From: Auxenochlorella pyrenoidosa
Taxonomy: Eukaryota > Chlorophyta > Trebouxiophyceae > Chlorellales > Chlorellaceae
NCBI GenBank assembly: GCA_001430745.1
Contig: KQ481956.1
Coordinates: 70,961 to 84,132, forward strand
DNA length: 13,172 nucleotides
Direction: 5' to 3'
Shown here: piece by piece, positions 1 to 8,603 of the stretch
How the letters are laid out: each line of letters begins with the position of its first letter
Numbering within the stretch: position 1 is the stretch's first letter
Notes under the pieces: model-generated
What the model was told of the DNA's origin: nothing
The model's input: the letters and a program-made list of their open reading frames with translations, nothing else
Databases searched by the model: none
Translations under genes and position numbers: made by a program

Positions 1-90
1 GGCGCAGCACAGGGGAAGGCCAGCACGTTGGCAGCAAGGGCTAGGGGCAAGAAACATTTTGAAACATCCGGTGGCAGGCGGCGGCAACCC
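1..90 (-). CDS. Possible next exon of the Gln-rich gene, running off the left edge
   Basis: On the minus strand a clean acceptor (cctaatgcag) ends at 91. Joined to the donor at 202/201, it keeps the frame (AG+G, Arg) and stays open for 30 codons to the window edge. The implied intron of 110 bp fits the intron sizes of neighbouring genes. The encoded stretch has no recognisable motif. The alternative is that the gene stops at the TGA at 200-198 and this stretch is 3' UTR, but no TGTAA motif was seen on the minus strand here. Confidence 0.3.
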
Positions 91-201
91 CTGCATTAGG
101 TATGAAAGTGCTCGACAGTGCAACACAATGACGAGACGGTGCAAACTTCAGCTGTGCTGCCTCCGTATGCCGACACTACAGCACAGCCTCTTAGGCCTCA
201 C

Positions 202-1049
202 CTCCAGGCAGCATTCATCTCTTGGTCTAGGTCTGAGGAGTCGGCCGCAGGCTGACCGCGCTGCTGGCCGTGTGCTGCGGGCGCAGCACGCAGCGGCTCG
301 GGCGGCCGCAGCACAACCGCAGCCGGCGAGCCCTCCTCCTCTCGCTCCTCTCGTGGCGGCTGCTGGAGCTGGTGCTGCGGCGGCTCCACCTGCCCTTGCT
401 GCTGCTGCTGCTGCGGCGGCGGCAGCTCCTCCTGCTGCCCTACTTGCAGCGCCCTGCGAGCGGCATCCTGCCGCTCTTGGCCTCGCAAGTGCTCTGCGAA
501 GATTCGCTGCCGGCCCGCCCATGTGCCCAGCACGTCGTCCTCCCCTTGGCCCAGCGCTCTGTCCTGCAGCCTGCCGTTGCCGCTGTGCCGCACCAGCTGG
601 GGTTGGTGCTGCTGTTGCTGCTGCTGCTGCTGAGTCTGCTGTTCTCGCTGCGTGGCTGCAGATGGGGGGCCTTGCGGGCGGCGGCCGTTCCGTGCCGGCG
701 ATGTGCCGCCCTGCCCCTGGTCGGCGGCACGCAGGTCGCTCAAGCTGCCTGCAGAGGCGCGCCGCTGGTGTGCTGATGCTGCAGTCCGCTGTGAGGGAAC
801 CTCTTCCACATCCTGCGGAGGGCTCCGCCCAAACCTGCAGGCAGGGTCGACCGGCGCAAGGATACGGCGGGAGCACTGACACTGCGTTCCAGCGGTCAAG
901 CAATAGGGTCGCTTCAAGACTCCCCGGCGCCCAACCATCCCTTGCATGCCTCGATTGCATGCTTCAAAAGCCTTGCGAGCACCAATGCCCGATCGCAGGG
1001 CCAAGAAAACCGCAGGGAAACGCCCTGGCCCCAGCCTCTGGTCCCTCAC
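202..1049 (-). CDS. Gln-rich hypothetical protein, partial (exon; both gene ends unresolved)
   Basis: An open minus-strand frame with no recognised domain. It carries two polyglutamine runs, at about 641-609 (an 11-residue run broken by one Thr) and 413-396 (six Gln after three Pro). Between them lies a charged, protein-like stretch, followed by a Glu/Arg-rich patch and an acidic end. The first ATG codons in frame are at 947 and 938. A good 3' splice acceptor (tgcctgcag) ends at 835, so the true exon may start at 834 and anything upstream may be intron or leader. The frame meets a TGA at 200-198, but that triplet lies inside a good donor (AG|gtgagg, intron starting at 201), so I think the exon ends at 202 and the protein continues. 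Poly-Gln proteins are common in GC-rich green algae and imply no function. The opposite strand gives poly-Ala in the same place, so the strand call is moderate. Confidence 0.45.
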
Positions 1050-1586
1050 CAGGCGGCATCGTATATGTGAAGCACATCCATCCTCCGATGCTGAGGACGG
1101 GATTCAGTCCAGCGCTGGGGGGGCTAGCGCATTTGTGCCGACCAGTGAGAGCGTTGAGTCTGAGGTGGGCGCCTTGAAGTGGCAACTGCAGCATGCAGGC
1201 ACGATGCACGATCTGATGAACTGCCCCGCTCAAGATGCCTTGGTTGGGCAGCCCGCCCATAGCACACAGCGGCTATGAGCGGTGCAGGCCAGGCATCTTC
1301 TTTGCAGCCCCGGCACCATCGGTCCCAAGTTAACAAGAGCACTTAAATTGGACATTGCCGTACGATTGAGTATAGTCTTGAATTCAAGCCCTGGTTGCAA
1401 CTGCATCTGTGCGTTTGCTGCGCCACCACGCTGGTCTGCACGGTGGAGGTGCCAGCAAGTGGCCGACCACGGATCTTGGCCAAGGATTTGCTGCTCCCAA
1501 GGGCAAACACAGCTAGGCCCGTCATGAAGTGTGCATTACAACTTCAGCCGGCAGAACCTGTTGAGAATGAGGCACCAGGCGTCTGC
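1050..1586. other. Spacer between PIGB and the Gln-rich gene
   Basis: About 540 bp between two genes that both run leftward. It should hold the 3' UTR of PIGB on the right and the promoter or first exon of the Gln-rich gene on the left. I cannot fix a first exon. A plus-strand frame from the ATG at 985 to the TGA at 1278 (97 codons) contains a short heptad-like segment, but it has no homologue I recognise. Confidence 0.4.
1536..1540 (-). promoter_or_regulatory. Polyadenylation signal TGTAA for PIGB
   Basis: TTACA on the plus strand reads TGTAA on the minus strand, about 46 nt beyond the PIGB stop codon. TGTAA is the known green-algal polyadenylation signal. Position and strand fit a short 3' UTR. 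Confidence 0.55.
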
Positions 1587-4019
1587 CTAAGCCTCACCCT
1601 GCAGCGCCCACAGCTGCAGCTCGCAGGGGCTGTCGTCGTCGGTCTGCACCCAGCAGTTGCGCAGGCGGGCGCGGGGTGCGTAGCCCCACCGCCGCATCTG
1701 CGTCTCCAACCGGCCCATCAGAGGGGCATACCCCACCAGCAGGCGCGGCCAGCGGTGGGGCGGCAGCGCGTGCGTGCCCGCCTGCGCCGAGCCCTCCAAG
1801 GTGGCTGCCAGGTAGGCACCTGGATCCCGCTCAAAGCAGTGCCGCTGTGAGAGCTGCTCCCCAGGGCCCGCTGTCGGGCAGGGCACAGGCAGCGGCAGCC
1901 ACGCCTCGGCAGCAGCGTTCAGGGTGGAGGTGGCGGCGGCGTGCTGGGGCGGCGAGCAGTCCAGGAAGCGCATGGGGATGGGGGCGTGGAGGTGCGAGTA
2001 GAGCGGCGTGGCGTGGCAGGGGGTGAGGAAGAGCACGCTGGTGGCGGGCTGGCGGGCAGCCTCGCGACGGATGAGATGCATCACGAGCACCTGGGCCCTG
2101 CATGGCGGGCCAGCAGGGTGCAGAGTGCATGGCAAGCTTGGTGCAACAGGTGCTGGGAAGGAGTGCCGCACTCGAGCACAGGAGCACAGGGAGGCGGGGC
2201 ACTACACACACACCACCACCACCCCCTCCTGCCTCACCCCTGATGAGCCCACACAAAGTAGGCCGCCAGGGGCAGCTGCAGGAGCAGGCAGGCCGCGGCA
2301 CCCCAGCGCTGCCATGCCGCCGGGCTGCGCGGGCTTGCCCCCCCTGAAGCCGGGGTGACCCTGCGACGCGCTGCTGCCACGTCCCTGGCCCGCCCGCGGC
2401 TGTTGCCGCCCCCGCCGCCCAGCAGGCTGGCAGCTGCCAGGCCACAGTAGGGCATGAGCAGCTGCAGGGCGGGCAGCAGGAAGCGGAACTCCTTGTGCGC
2501 TGGCAGGCTGTAGGCAGCCAGGGACCAGCCCGACAGCACGGCAGGCAGCCTGCATGTGGGGCAAAGAAGGGGCGCGGCGCAGCGCTCAGGGTGTTGTCGT
2601 CCAGGCAGCAGGGGGTAAAGCCGAGGCATGTGCGCTCTGCCGCTGTGGGTGTACCGCAACCCTGCCCCTGTGCCCGCACCTGGCCTCGGCGTCACGCGAC
2701 CACACCAGCCCAGCACCCAGCAGCGGCAGCAGCGACGCAGCCACCACGGGCAGGCCCTGCGTGAGGTTCCAGTGCCACGGGTGGCCGCCGTACTGGGCAG
2801 ACGCCCCTGCCAGCAGGTTGAAGCGGAAGAACTCCCAGGGCACAGCCACCCAGCTGCGGGCAGGGGGCGGGTTGCATGCCCTGCAGTGAGAGGAGGGAAC
2901 CCCAGACATGCGCCACCCGGGCACTGCACCATTCCAGCACGCAACAGCGCCGCACAAGCTGCGGCACCCAGGGCACACCGCCCTCATCCTCACCGCCCAT
3001 AGCCAAGGCGGTCCACCAGAGCAGCGCCGCCCAGCAGGCCGCCCCCAATCAACGCCGCATCGCTCAGCAGCGCCCGCAGCGCACAGCCCCGCTGCCGCGC
3101 CAGCTCCAAGGCCGCCGGCAGCACCCAGAAGAGGGCGCTGGAGGGCCGGAACACCACGCTGAGCGCCGCACAGGCCAGCCAGGCGCGCTGGTGGCGGCGC
3201 TGCGACGCGGCCGACAGCCGGGGCGGGGCTTCCCCGCGGCCACCCGCTGCGCTGAATGCCCTGCCGCCGCTGCCGCTGCTGCCAGTCGACCCCCCGCCAC
3301 TGCTCCCAGCGCCCCATGCCCCGATGGGCCGGCAGCGCAGCCAGTGGTGGGTGCCGGCGGCCGCCAGCACTGCCTCGAGGGAGTTGGAGTAGGTGCGGCC
3401 CAGGCAGTAGGCGTTGAACCAGGACGCCAGCTGGCAGGCCAGGGCCCATCTAGGGTGGCAGCGTGACGGGGCGGCACGGCTGTTTCAGATGGGAGGGCAC
3501 AGCGCTTGGCTGGGCAGAACGGCGGGATGCGCGCTGGCGGCTCGCGCATGTTGCAAACGTGGCACCCAGCCTACCTGGCAGCAGCCTGCCCGAACAACAT
3601 CGCCGCCGTCGAAGCTACGTAGAGGTCGGTGGCAGTCGCTGCCAGCGCCTGCAGCAGTAGCGGCACGCGCACCACCGCCCAGGGCGAGTCCAGGCGCAGG
3701 GCTCGCAGCATGCCGTACGGCACCGCAAACAGCAGGGGGTGTGCATAGCTGCGGAGGCCAGCAGCCCACTCCCAGGTCAGGTGGCCATATCTGGATAGGG
3801 GACAGGGAGGGGGGGGGGGGGGTGGCTTAGGGGTTGAGACGCATTAAGCTGGCACTGCAGCTGGCTGGCGGTCTAGCTGGCTACCGCCCACCCGAACGCC
3901 AGGCGGTGCGCGACCTCAAGGCTCTGCCAGTATTCGTCCGGGGCGAATGCGGTGCGGATGGTCACGGCCACTAATAGCCGCACAGCCAGGGAGGCTGCCA
4001 ACGCTGGGCGCCCAAGCAT
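1587..4019 (-). CDS. PIGB: GPI mannosyltransferase 3 (PIGB/GPI10, GT22 family), six exons
   Basis: Adds the third mannose to the glycosylphosphatidylinositol anchor precursor in the ER lumen, using dolichol-phosphate mannose. Exons (minus strand): 4019-3892, 3790-3575, 3449-2994, 2853-2680, 2549-2238, 2097-1587. All introns are GT-AG and the joined frame is 598 aa; human PIGB is about 550 aa. The N-terminal membrane segment is followed by the GT22 luminal motif FAPDEYWQSLEVAH (Asp28-Glu29, the acidic pair typical of GT-C enzymes) and GYGHLTWEW. Further family hallmarks are RTYSNSLE (133-140), YGGHPWHW (288-295), HKEFRF (343-348) and the C-terminal PCHATPLYSHLH block (455-466). The protein is multi-spanning and hydrophobic. 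A Ser/Gly-rich insert at about 161-190 and a Gly/Arg-rich insert after the HKEFRF helix lengthen it. I chose the ATG at 4019 because it directly precedes the hydrophobic segment. An in-frame ATG at 4127 would add 36 residues of unremarkable sequence. ALG9 and ALG12 are related, but the HKEFRF and PCHxTPxYSH motifs favour PIGB. Confidence 0.93.
3809..3822 (-). repeat. C14 homopolymer in PIGB intron 1
   Basis: A run of 14 G on the plus strand is a C14 run on the coding strand, 17 nt upstream of the intron 1 acceptor whose AG is at 3792-3791. It sits where a polypyrimidine tract is expected. Such runs are also prone to length polymorphism and sequencing error. Confidence 0.8.
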
Positions 4020-4326
4020 GTCGTCTGCCCTGTGGTCCAGGCAGCCTGTGAAGTGATCACGAGAGCCGGAGCACCGATCAAAGTCAGGGAGGGTGCTGGC
4101 AGCACATAAAGGGATTGGCGTCGGCATTCAATTCTGCCTGCCGTGCTGCGCCCCTGCCAGACTGGAGCATTGCGCTTCCGCGACTTTTTTTACCTACAGC
4201 ATTTAGCTGCAAGTGATTATGAAGGACTGAGAAAGTGTGTGGCTGCTGCAAGTGGGCTCTCGGGTGCTAAGCCACCTCTGCCGGTCTCTGTGCTCGGTCC
4301 TGGGCTGTCTGAGGCGCTGCAACGCC
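4020..4326. promoter_or_regulatory. Divergent promoter region between PIGB and the phosphatase gene
   Basis: The two start codons point away from each other and are 307 bp apart, or about 200 bp if PIGB starts at 4127. The region must hold both promoters and both 5' leaders. It is less GC-rich than its flanks and includes a T7 run near 4184. A TTTATG sequence on the minus strand near 4110 could be a weak TATA-like element for PIGB; if so, it supports the start at 4019. I saw no exact match to the PHR1-type site GNATATNC, which one might expect near a phosphate-starvation gene. Confidence 0.55.
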
Positions 4327-7300
4327 ATGGAACATCGTCTTGTCATCCCTTCGGCCGCGCTGCTTGTCCTGACAGCAGCCCTGGCGGTGCTGTGCGGACC
4401 CGCTGCGGCGGAAAAGCACAATGTGCTCGAGCACTTCCCTGCCCCGAGCAGCATCCGCGTGGCCCTGGCCTCTGCCGCCAGCCACGGCATCCATATCACC
4501 TACAACACCAGCAAGCTGCATGGCAGCGGGCAGTGGGTGCGCAGTGGGGAAGGGTATGAGGCAGGGTTGGGCAACGGGACCGCACTTGCGACAGCCAGCG
4601 CAAAGCTTTACACTCTGAAACGCATACGCGCTTTCTCACTGCCCCTTGCAACCCCTGGCCGCACCTCCCTGAGCCAGATCACGGTATCCTGGAGCGGCGT
4701 GCCGTCCCCCGACCCCTCAGACCTGCTGGCCGTGTACAGGCGAGGGGGCGCGGTGGGGCAGCGGGCCGGGCAGCCGCTGGCGCCGGGGCGGCCGGCTCGC
4801 CGCTGCTGGCGGCCGCTGCATGCGCAGCCACCGGCGCAGGCCGCGCAAGAGAATGCGCCCGCCCCGCGTCACCCCGGCCCTGCCGATTCTCCCCCCCGCT
4901 GCGCAGCCCGCCCGACGCCTACGCCGCCGGCAGTGCGCCCGTCAAGTTTGCCAACGCCTCGGACGCCCCCAGCCACCTGGCCAGCGGGGGTGGCTCCCTG
5001 GCGCTGCGCCTCGTCAACCTGCGGGCAGATATTCGGGTGGTGCTGGTGCGCGGCGGGCCCGACCAGCCCGCCGTGGTTGCCCGCGGCCCGGTGATCAGGT
5101 GGGCAGGCCCCCGGCATGCCTCCCGACAAGTGCCGCAACTCGTCATGGCGCTCAACCATCAAGCTCACTTGCTGCACACGGCCCATGCGCTGACTGCTGG
5201 CCCCATTCCGCCCCCGCCTGGTACCACACCCCCCGGCTGTTTGGGCAGGAACCGCAACCCCAACGAGCCGTCGGGCATCCACCTGATGCGCACCCGCAGC
5301 CCCAGGCAGGTGCCCACTGGACAAACGCGCCCCAGCCCGCTGTTGCTGCAGCCCCACCACTCGTGCTCTGCGGCTGTCACGACAGTCCTCTCCTGCTGTT
5401 TTGCCCGATGTGGCTGGCTGCGTAGCGCCCCCGCCCGGCTCCGGCCGCCCACCCTTAGGAGGGCGACACCTCCCCACCCCCTGCAGCGAGATGCTGGTGC
5501 AGTTCACCACCCGCGACGCCGCCCAGCCGGTCGCCCAGTACGGCCGCGCCGGGGGCGCGCTCGAGTTCACGGTGCCCGCCCGCAGCGCCACCTACGGCGC
5601 CTCCGACATGTGCGGGGGCCCCGCCTCTGGCGAGGGCTTCCTGGACCCGGGCATGCTGCACACCGCGCTGCTGACGGGGCTGCAACCGGGGGAGCGGTAC
5701 CGGTACCGCGTGGGCGATGCGGTGAGCTGGCGGGGGATGTGCTGGGCGGCGGGCTGAGCCGCTGAGGCGGGCCTGGTGGTGAGGGTGCGGCGCATGGTGG
5801 TAGGCAGCCGCGACGGTGTCATGGCGGCCTTGCTGTGATGCAGCAGCCCAGGCCCGTGCTCGTGGCGGCGCCGTCGCACACCGCCGCTTCACGCCGCCCA
5901 CCCTCTCTGCCTCGCCTGTACAGGCGAGCGGCCTGTTCAGCGCCGAGTACTCGTTCCGCGGGGCGCCGGCCCCGGGCCCCGACCAGACGGTGCACATCCT
6001 CACGCTGGCGGACCAGGGCGTCGGTGAGCCCAGGGGCCGGCTGGGAGGGGTGGCTGGGTGTGTGCACTGCGGGGCAGGCTGGGAGGGGCGGCAGGGTGGG
6101 CGCACTGCGGGGCAGGCCAGAGACCAGCCATCTTGCCACAGAATGGTCTGCTTGCAGCTTCGCTGCTGCCCAGCTGGGAGGTGTCCAGCTGTTGTGCACC
6201 GCTAGCGCACCACCTCGCTCCCAAGCGCTGCCCTCAGGCGAGGTGGACGGCAGCTTTGCGGCCATGGAGTACCGCCCAGCCGCTGATGTGGCGGCGCGTG
6301 CCATCGTCGACGGCCTCGCCGCCGCGCCCGACGGCCGCCCCTACTCGCTCGTCCTGCACAACGGCGACATTGCGTGAGTGCAAGCCCTGCTGCCCGCGGC
6401 GCCTGCCCTGCCGCCGACCATACTCTGCCGCTGCTGGGCTCAACCCAGCTGATCTCTCTGCTCATTGGGCGCCCACCCCTGCCGCAGGTATGCCCGAGGC
6501 TACGCCGCGCTCTGGGATGCCTGGCTATACCAGCAGCAGGAGCTGGCGGCCAGGGTGCCGTACATGGTGAGGCGGTGCGCAAGGTGATATGCCTCATTGG
6601 GCTTGGGCATGCTGTGCATTTATGGGACGGCGGCCCAGATTCACTGCGGGCGGTTGGCGGCACCGCCCTGCCACGGCCAGGCACGACGTGCCTCCGCGGC
6701 GCACACATCAGCCCGCCCCGCCTGCTGCGCAGGTGTGCCAGGGCAACCACGAGCGGGACTGGCCCGCCGACCCCTCCATCCCTTACCGCACCATCGACAG
6801 CGGCGGCGAGTGCGGGGTGCCCTACGAGCATCGCTTCCCCATGCCCTCGGCCGGGCGCGACCAGCCCTGGTACAGGCAAGGGATGCCAGGGGCGGCTGCG
6901 GCAGCCCCATGAGGCTGCCATCTGACTGGCGTCAATAGGCACCACCCGCACTCCACGCACAGAAGCGGGGATGGCTGCCGCTCTCAACCCGCCAGCCACG
7001 GCCCCCGCCACACCCTCACCTGCAGCTTTGAGCACGGCCCCGTGCACTTTACGGTCATGAGCACGGAGCACTTTTTTGGGCCGGGCACCCGGCAGCACCT
7101 GTGGCTGGAGGCCGACCTGGCTGCCGTCAACCGCAGCCGCACGCCCTGGCTGGTGCTGGTTGGGCACAGGTGGGGAGCAAGGCCTGTGCACACAGCAGTT
7201 CTGCGCCCCGCTGGCGCGGGCCTCGACTCGGACGGCGCCGCCCTGCCCAGCTGCTCAGCTGCATGCGCCCGCAATGCGTCCTGCATGCAGCACGCAGCAC

Positions 7301-8357
7301 GATTGCGTGCCCACCTCTGTCGCCACGCCACGCCACGCAGGCCGGTGTACATCGACGCCGACGAATATGGGGATCAGGGCAAGCAGACCACCGCACTGCA
7401 GGTGCGTTGTTTCTTGCAACAGTGGCGGCTTGGAATGCTTGTGCCAGCAGCACATGGCCAGCTGGGGCCGTTTACTTGCCCTGCTGCATGTGCTGGCCCA
7501 GCAGCCGTACCCGGCCTGCCGTCCTGTGCCGCGCCCCGCAGCTGCAAATGGCGCTGGAGCACCTGCTGGGCAAGCATGGCGTGGACGTGGCGCTGTCGGG
7601 GCACCACCACAGGTGGGCTCCCCGATGTGTGGCAGGGGCCTACTGGCCGGGCGTGGCATGGCAGGGGACGCGAGGCAAACTAACGGAGAATCGGAGGCGC
7701 CGCTACATGTGCAGCTGCTGGATTGCAGGCTGCATCTGAGCACAACCAGTCGCACCGTCTCTCTCGCCCAGCAACCACCACTCCCATCCCAGCCGCAGCT
7801 ACCAGCGGACGTGCCCCGTGTTGGCGCAGCGCTGCCAGCCGCGGACCGGGCCCGGCGGCGGCGTGGTGCACCTGTGCGTCGGGCACGCGGGGGCGCAGTG
7901 GTACGACAACGGCTTTGTGCCGCGGCCCGGCTGGGTGGCGTACGAGGTGGGTGGGGCAGGGTGGGGGGCCCCACAGCACCCGGCTGGCCTCAACTCCTCC
8001 AAAGGGACGTGCGCGGTGCTGCAACTCCTGTCAACCTGCGCCTGCTGCTTGGGCCAGCATGCTGCATCTAAGGCCCTTTTGCGCCATGCACAGCAACAGA
8101 CCAAGCCCTGCTTGCCATGCGCGCCTCCACTCCTGCAGAACCAGCTCATCCACGGCCATGCTCGGCTGCACATCAATGCAACCCACTTCCACATCGAGGC
8201 AGTCGACTCGCGCGGGCAGCTGTTTGACGAGGCGGTGCTGACCAAGGAGCCAGCACCTCCGGTAGCGGCAGCTGCTGGGCTGTTGGGGCAGGGGGAGCGC
8301 GCCTCGCTGCTGGCCGGCCTGCGGGCCGGGGCGCTGGCGTGGAGTGCTGAGGCCTAA
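4327..8357 (+). CDS. PAP: Purple acid phosphatase, secreted, 14 exons
   Basis: A dinuclear-metal acid phosphatase of the plant PAP family, likely exported to release phosphate from organic esters. Exons: 4327-4536, 4678-4739, 4907-5098, 5249-5305, 5487-5721, 5924-6023, 6238-6373, 6488-6566, 6733-6875, 7026-7169, 7341-7401, 7542-7612, 7799-7946, 8139-8357. The joined frame is 618 aa, close to the roughly 600-aa large plant PAPs. ATG 4327 has a good context (gccATGg) and opens a signal peptide with probable cleavage after Ala28. An N-terminal beta-sandwich domain (ITVSWSGV, LLAVYSPPD, SPSEMLVQF) precedes the phosphatase core. All seven metal ligands can be placed: Asp282 (ADQG), Asp329 and Tyr332 (GDIAY), Asn362 (GNHE), His452 (GHRP), His494 and His496 (GHHHSYQRTC). 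The block GNHERDWP with DSGGECGVPYEHRF is diagnostic. The first motif has Ala for the usual Gly before Asp282. Introns 2, 4 and 9 need GC donors. Intron 1 (4537-4677) is in phase and has no in-frame stop, so it might be retained, but splicing restores the family join SGQW|ITVSW. Confidence 0.94.
4740..4906 (+). other. PAP intron 2 with GC-AG splice sites
   Basis: Donor AG|gcgagg at 4740 and acceptor ctgcgcag ending at 4906. Joining gives LLAVYS|PPD, the conserved start of the PAP N-terminal domain. I checked the nearby GT dinucleotides: none gives the phase that exon 3 needs together with the conserved Tyr-Ser. Confidence 0.75.
5306..5486 (+). other. PAP intron 4 with probable GC-AG splice sites
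   Basis: Donor AG|gcaggt at 5306 and acceptor ccctgcag ending at 5486 give SPSEM, which matches the strongly conserved PSEM of PAPs. A GT alternative exists four bases downstream (CAG|gtgccc at 5310) with an acceptor AG at 5489-5490. That also keeps the frame but gives SPRQM, a poorer match. Confidence 0.65.
6039..6114 (+). repeat. 38-bp tandem duplication in PAP intron 6
   Basis: Two adjacent 38-bp copies, 6039-6076 and 6077-6114, each starting ggctgggagggg and ending gcactgcggggca, with a few internal differences. They are G-rich on the coding strand and lie wholly inside the intron at 6024-6237. Confidence 0.85.
6876..7025 (+). other. PAP intron 9 with GC-AG splice sites
   Basis: Donor AG|gcaagg at 6876 is close to the known GC-donor consensus AG|gcaagt. 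The acceptor cacctgcag ends at 7025. The join gives PWYS|FEHGPVHF, matching the family block PWYSFxxGPVHF. No GT donor near the boundary preserves phase and these residues. Confidence 0.85.
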
Positions 8358-8603
8358 TGGGGGCCTGGCTGCCGCGCCCGCCCTGTCCTGAATTCGTCTC
8401 TTTCCATACATGCATGTGCCCCATCCGGCCTGTACAATAATAATCTCACAAGCATTCTGTCCCAAGCCGCGCCGAAGCTCTCCCCTCGCCTTTCATGTGA
8501 TTCCATTGTTTCGGGCCGCCTGCCACGTCCGCTGCTACCATTTTCCATGTACGGCTCGCAAAATTGTACACCCTCCCCTGCATCTTGAACCAATTTACTA
8601 GCC
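8358..8603 (+). other. Short gap: PAP 3' UTR and ARGLU1-like promoter
   Basis: Only 246 bp separate the PAP stop codon from the next ATG on the same strand, so the PAP 3' UTR and the downstream promoter share it. There is a small A/T-rich stretch (tgtacaataataatc) at 8429-8443 but no exact TGTAA, so the PAP poly(A) site is not fixed. No gene is seen. Confidence 0.5.

Noticed and set aside
59..1177. Long plus-strand frame (372 codons) rich in Ala
   Set aside because: Its poly-Ala stretches are the complement-strand reading of the CAG/CTG repeats. The minus-strand frame has a more natural composition and good splice signals.
6202..7191. 329-codon minus-strand frame across the phosphatase
   Set aside because: It runs across introns and conserved plus-strand exons (GDIAY, GNHERDWP). 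High GC lowers stop-codon frequency, so such shadows are expected.
7613..7798. Earlier acceptor at about 7771 for PAP exon 13
   Set aside because: It would insert nine residues (NHHSHPSRS) into GHHHSYQRTC. The acceptor ending at 7798 restores the exact family motif.
7076..8071. 331-codon plus-strand frame in the phosphatase region
   Set aside because: It is out of frame with the conserved exons and reads through several introns.
8307..8357. Possible GPI-attachment signal at the phosphatase C-terminus
   Set aside because: The end is Ala/Leu-rich but contains charged residues and finishes WSAEA. It lacks the continuous hydrophobic tail that the signal needs.
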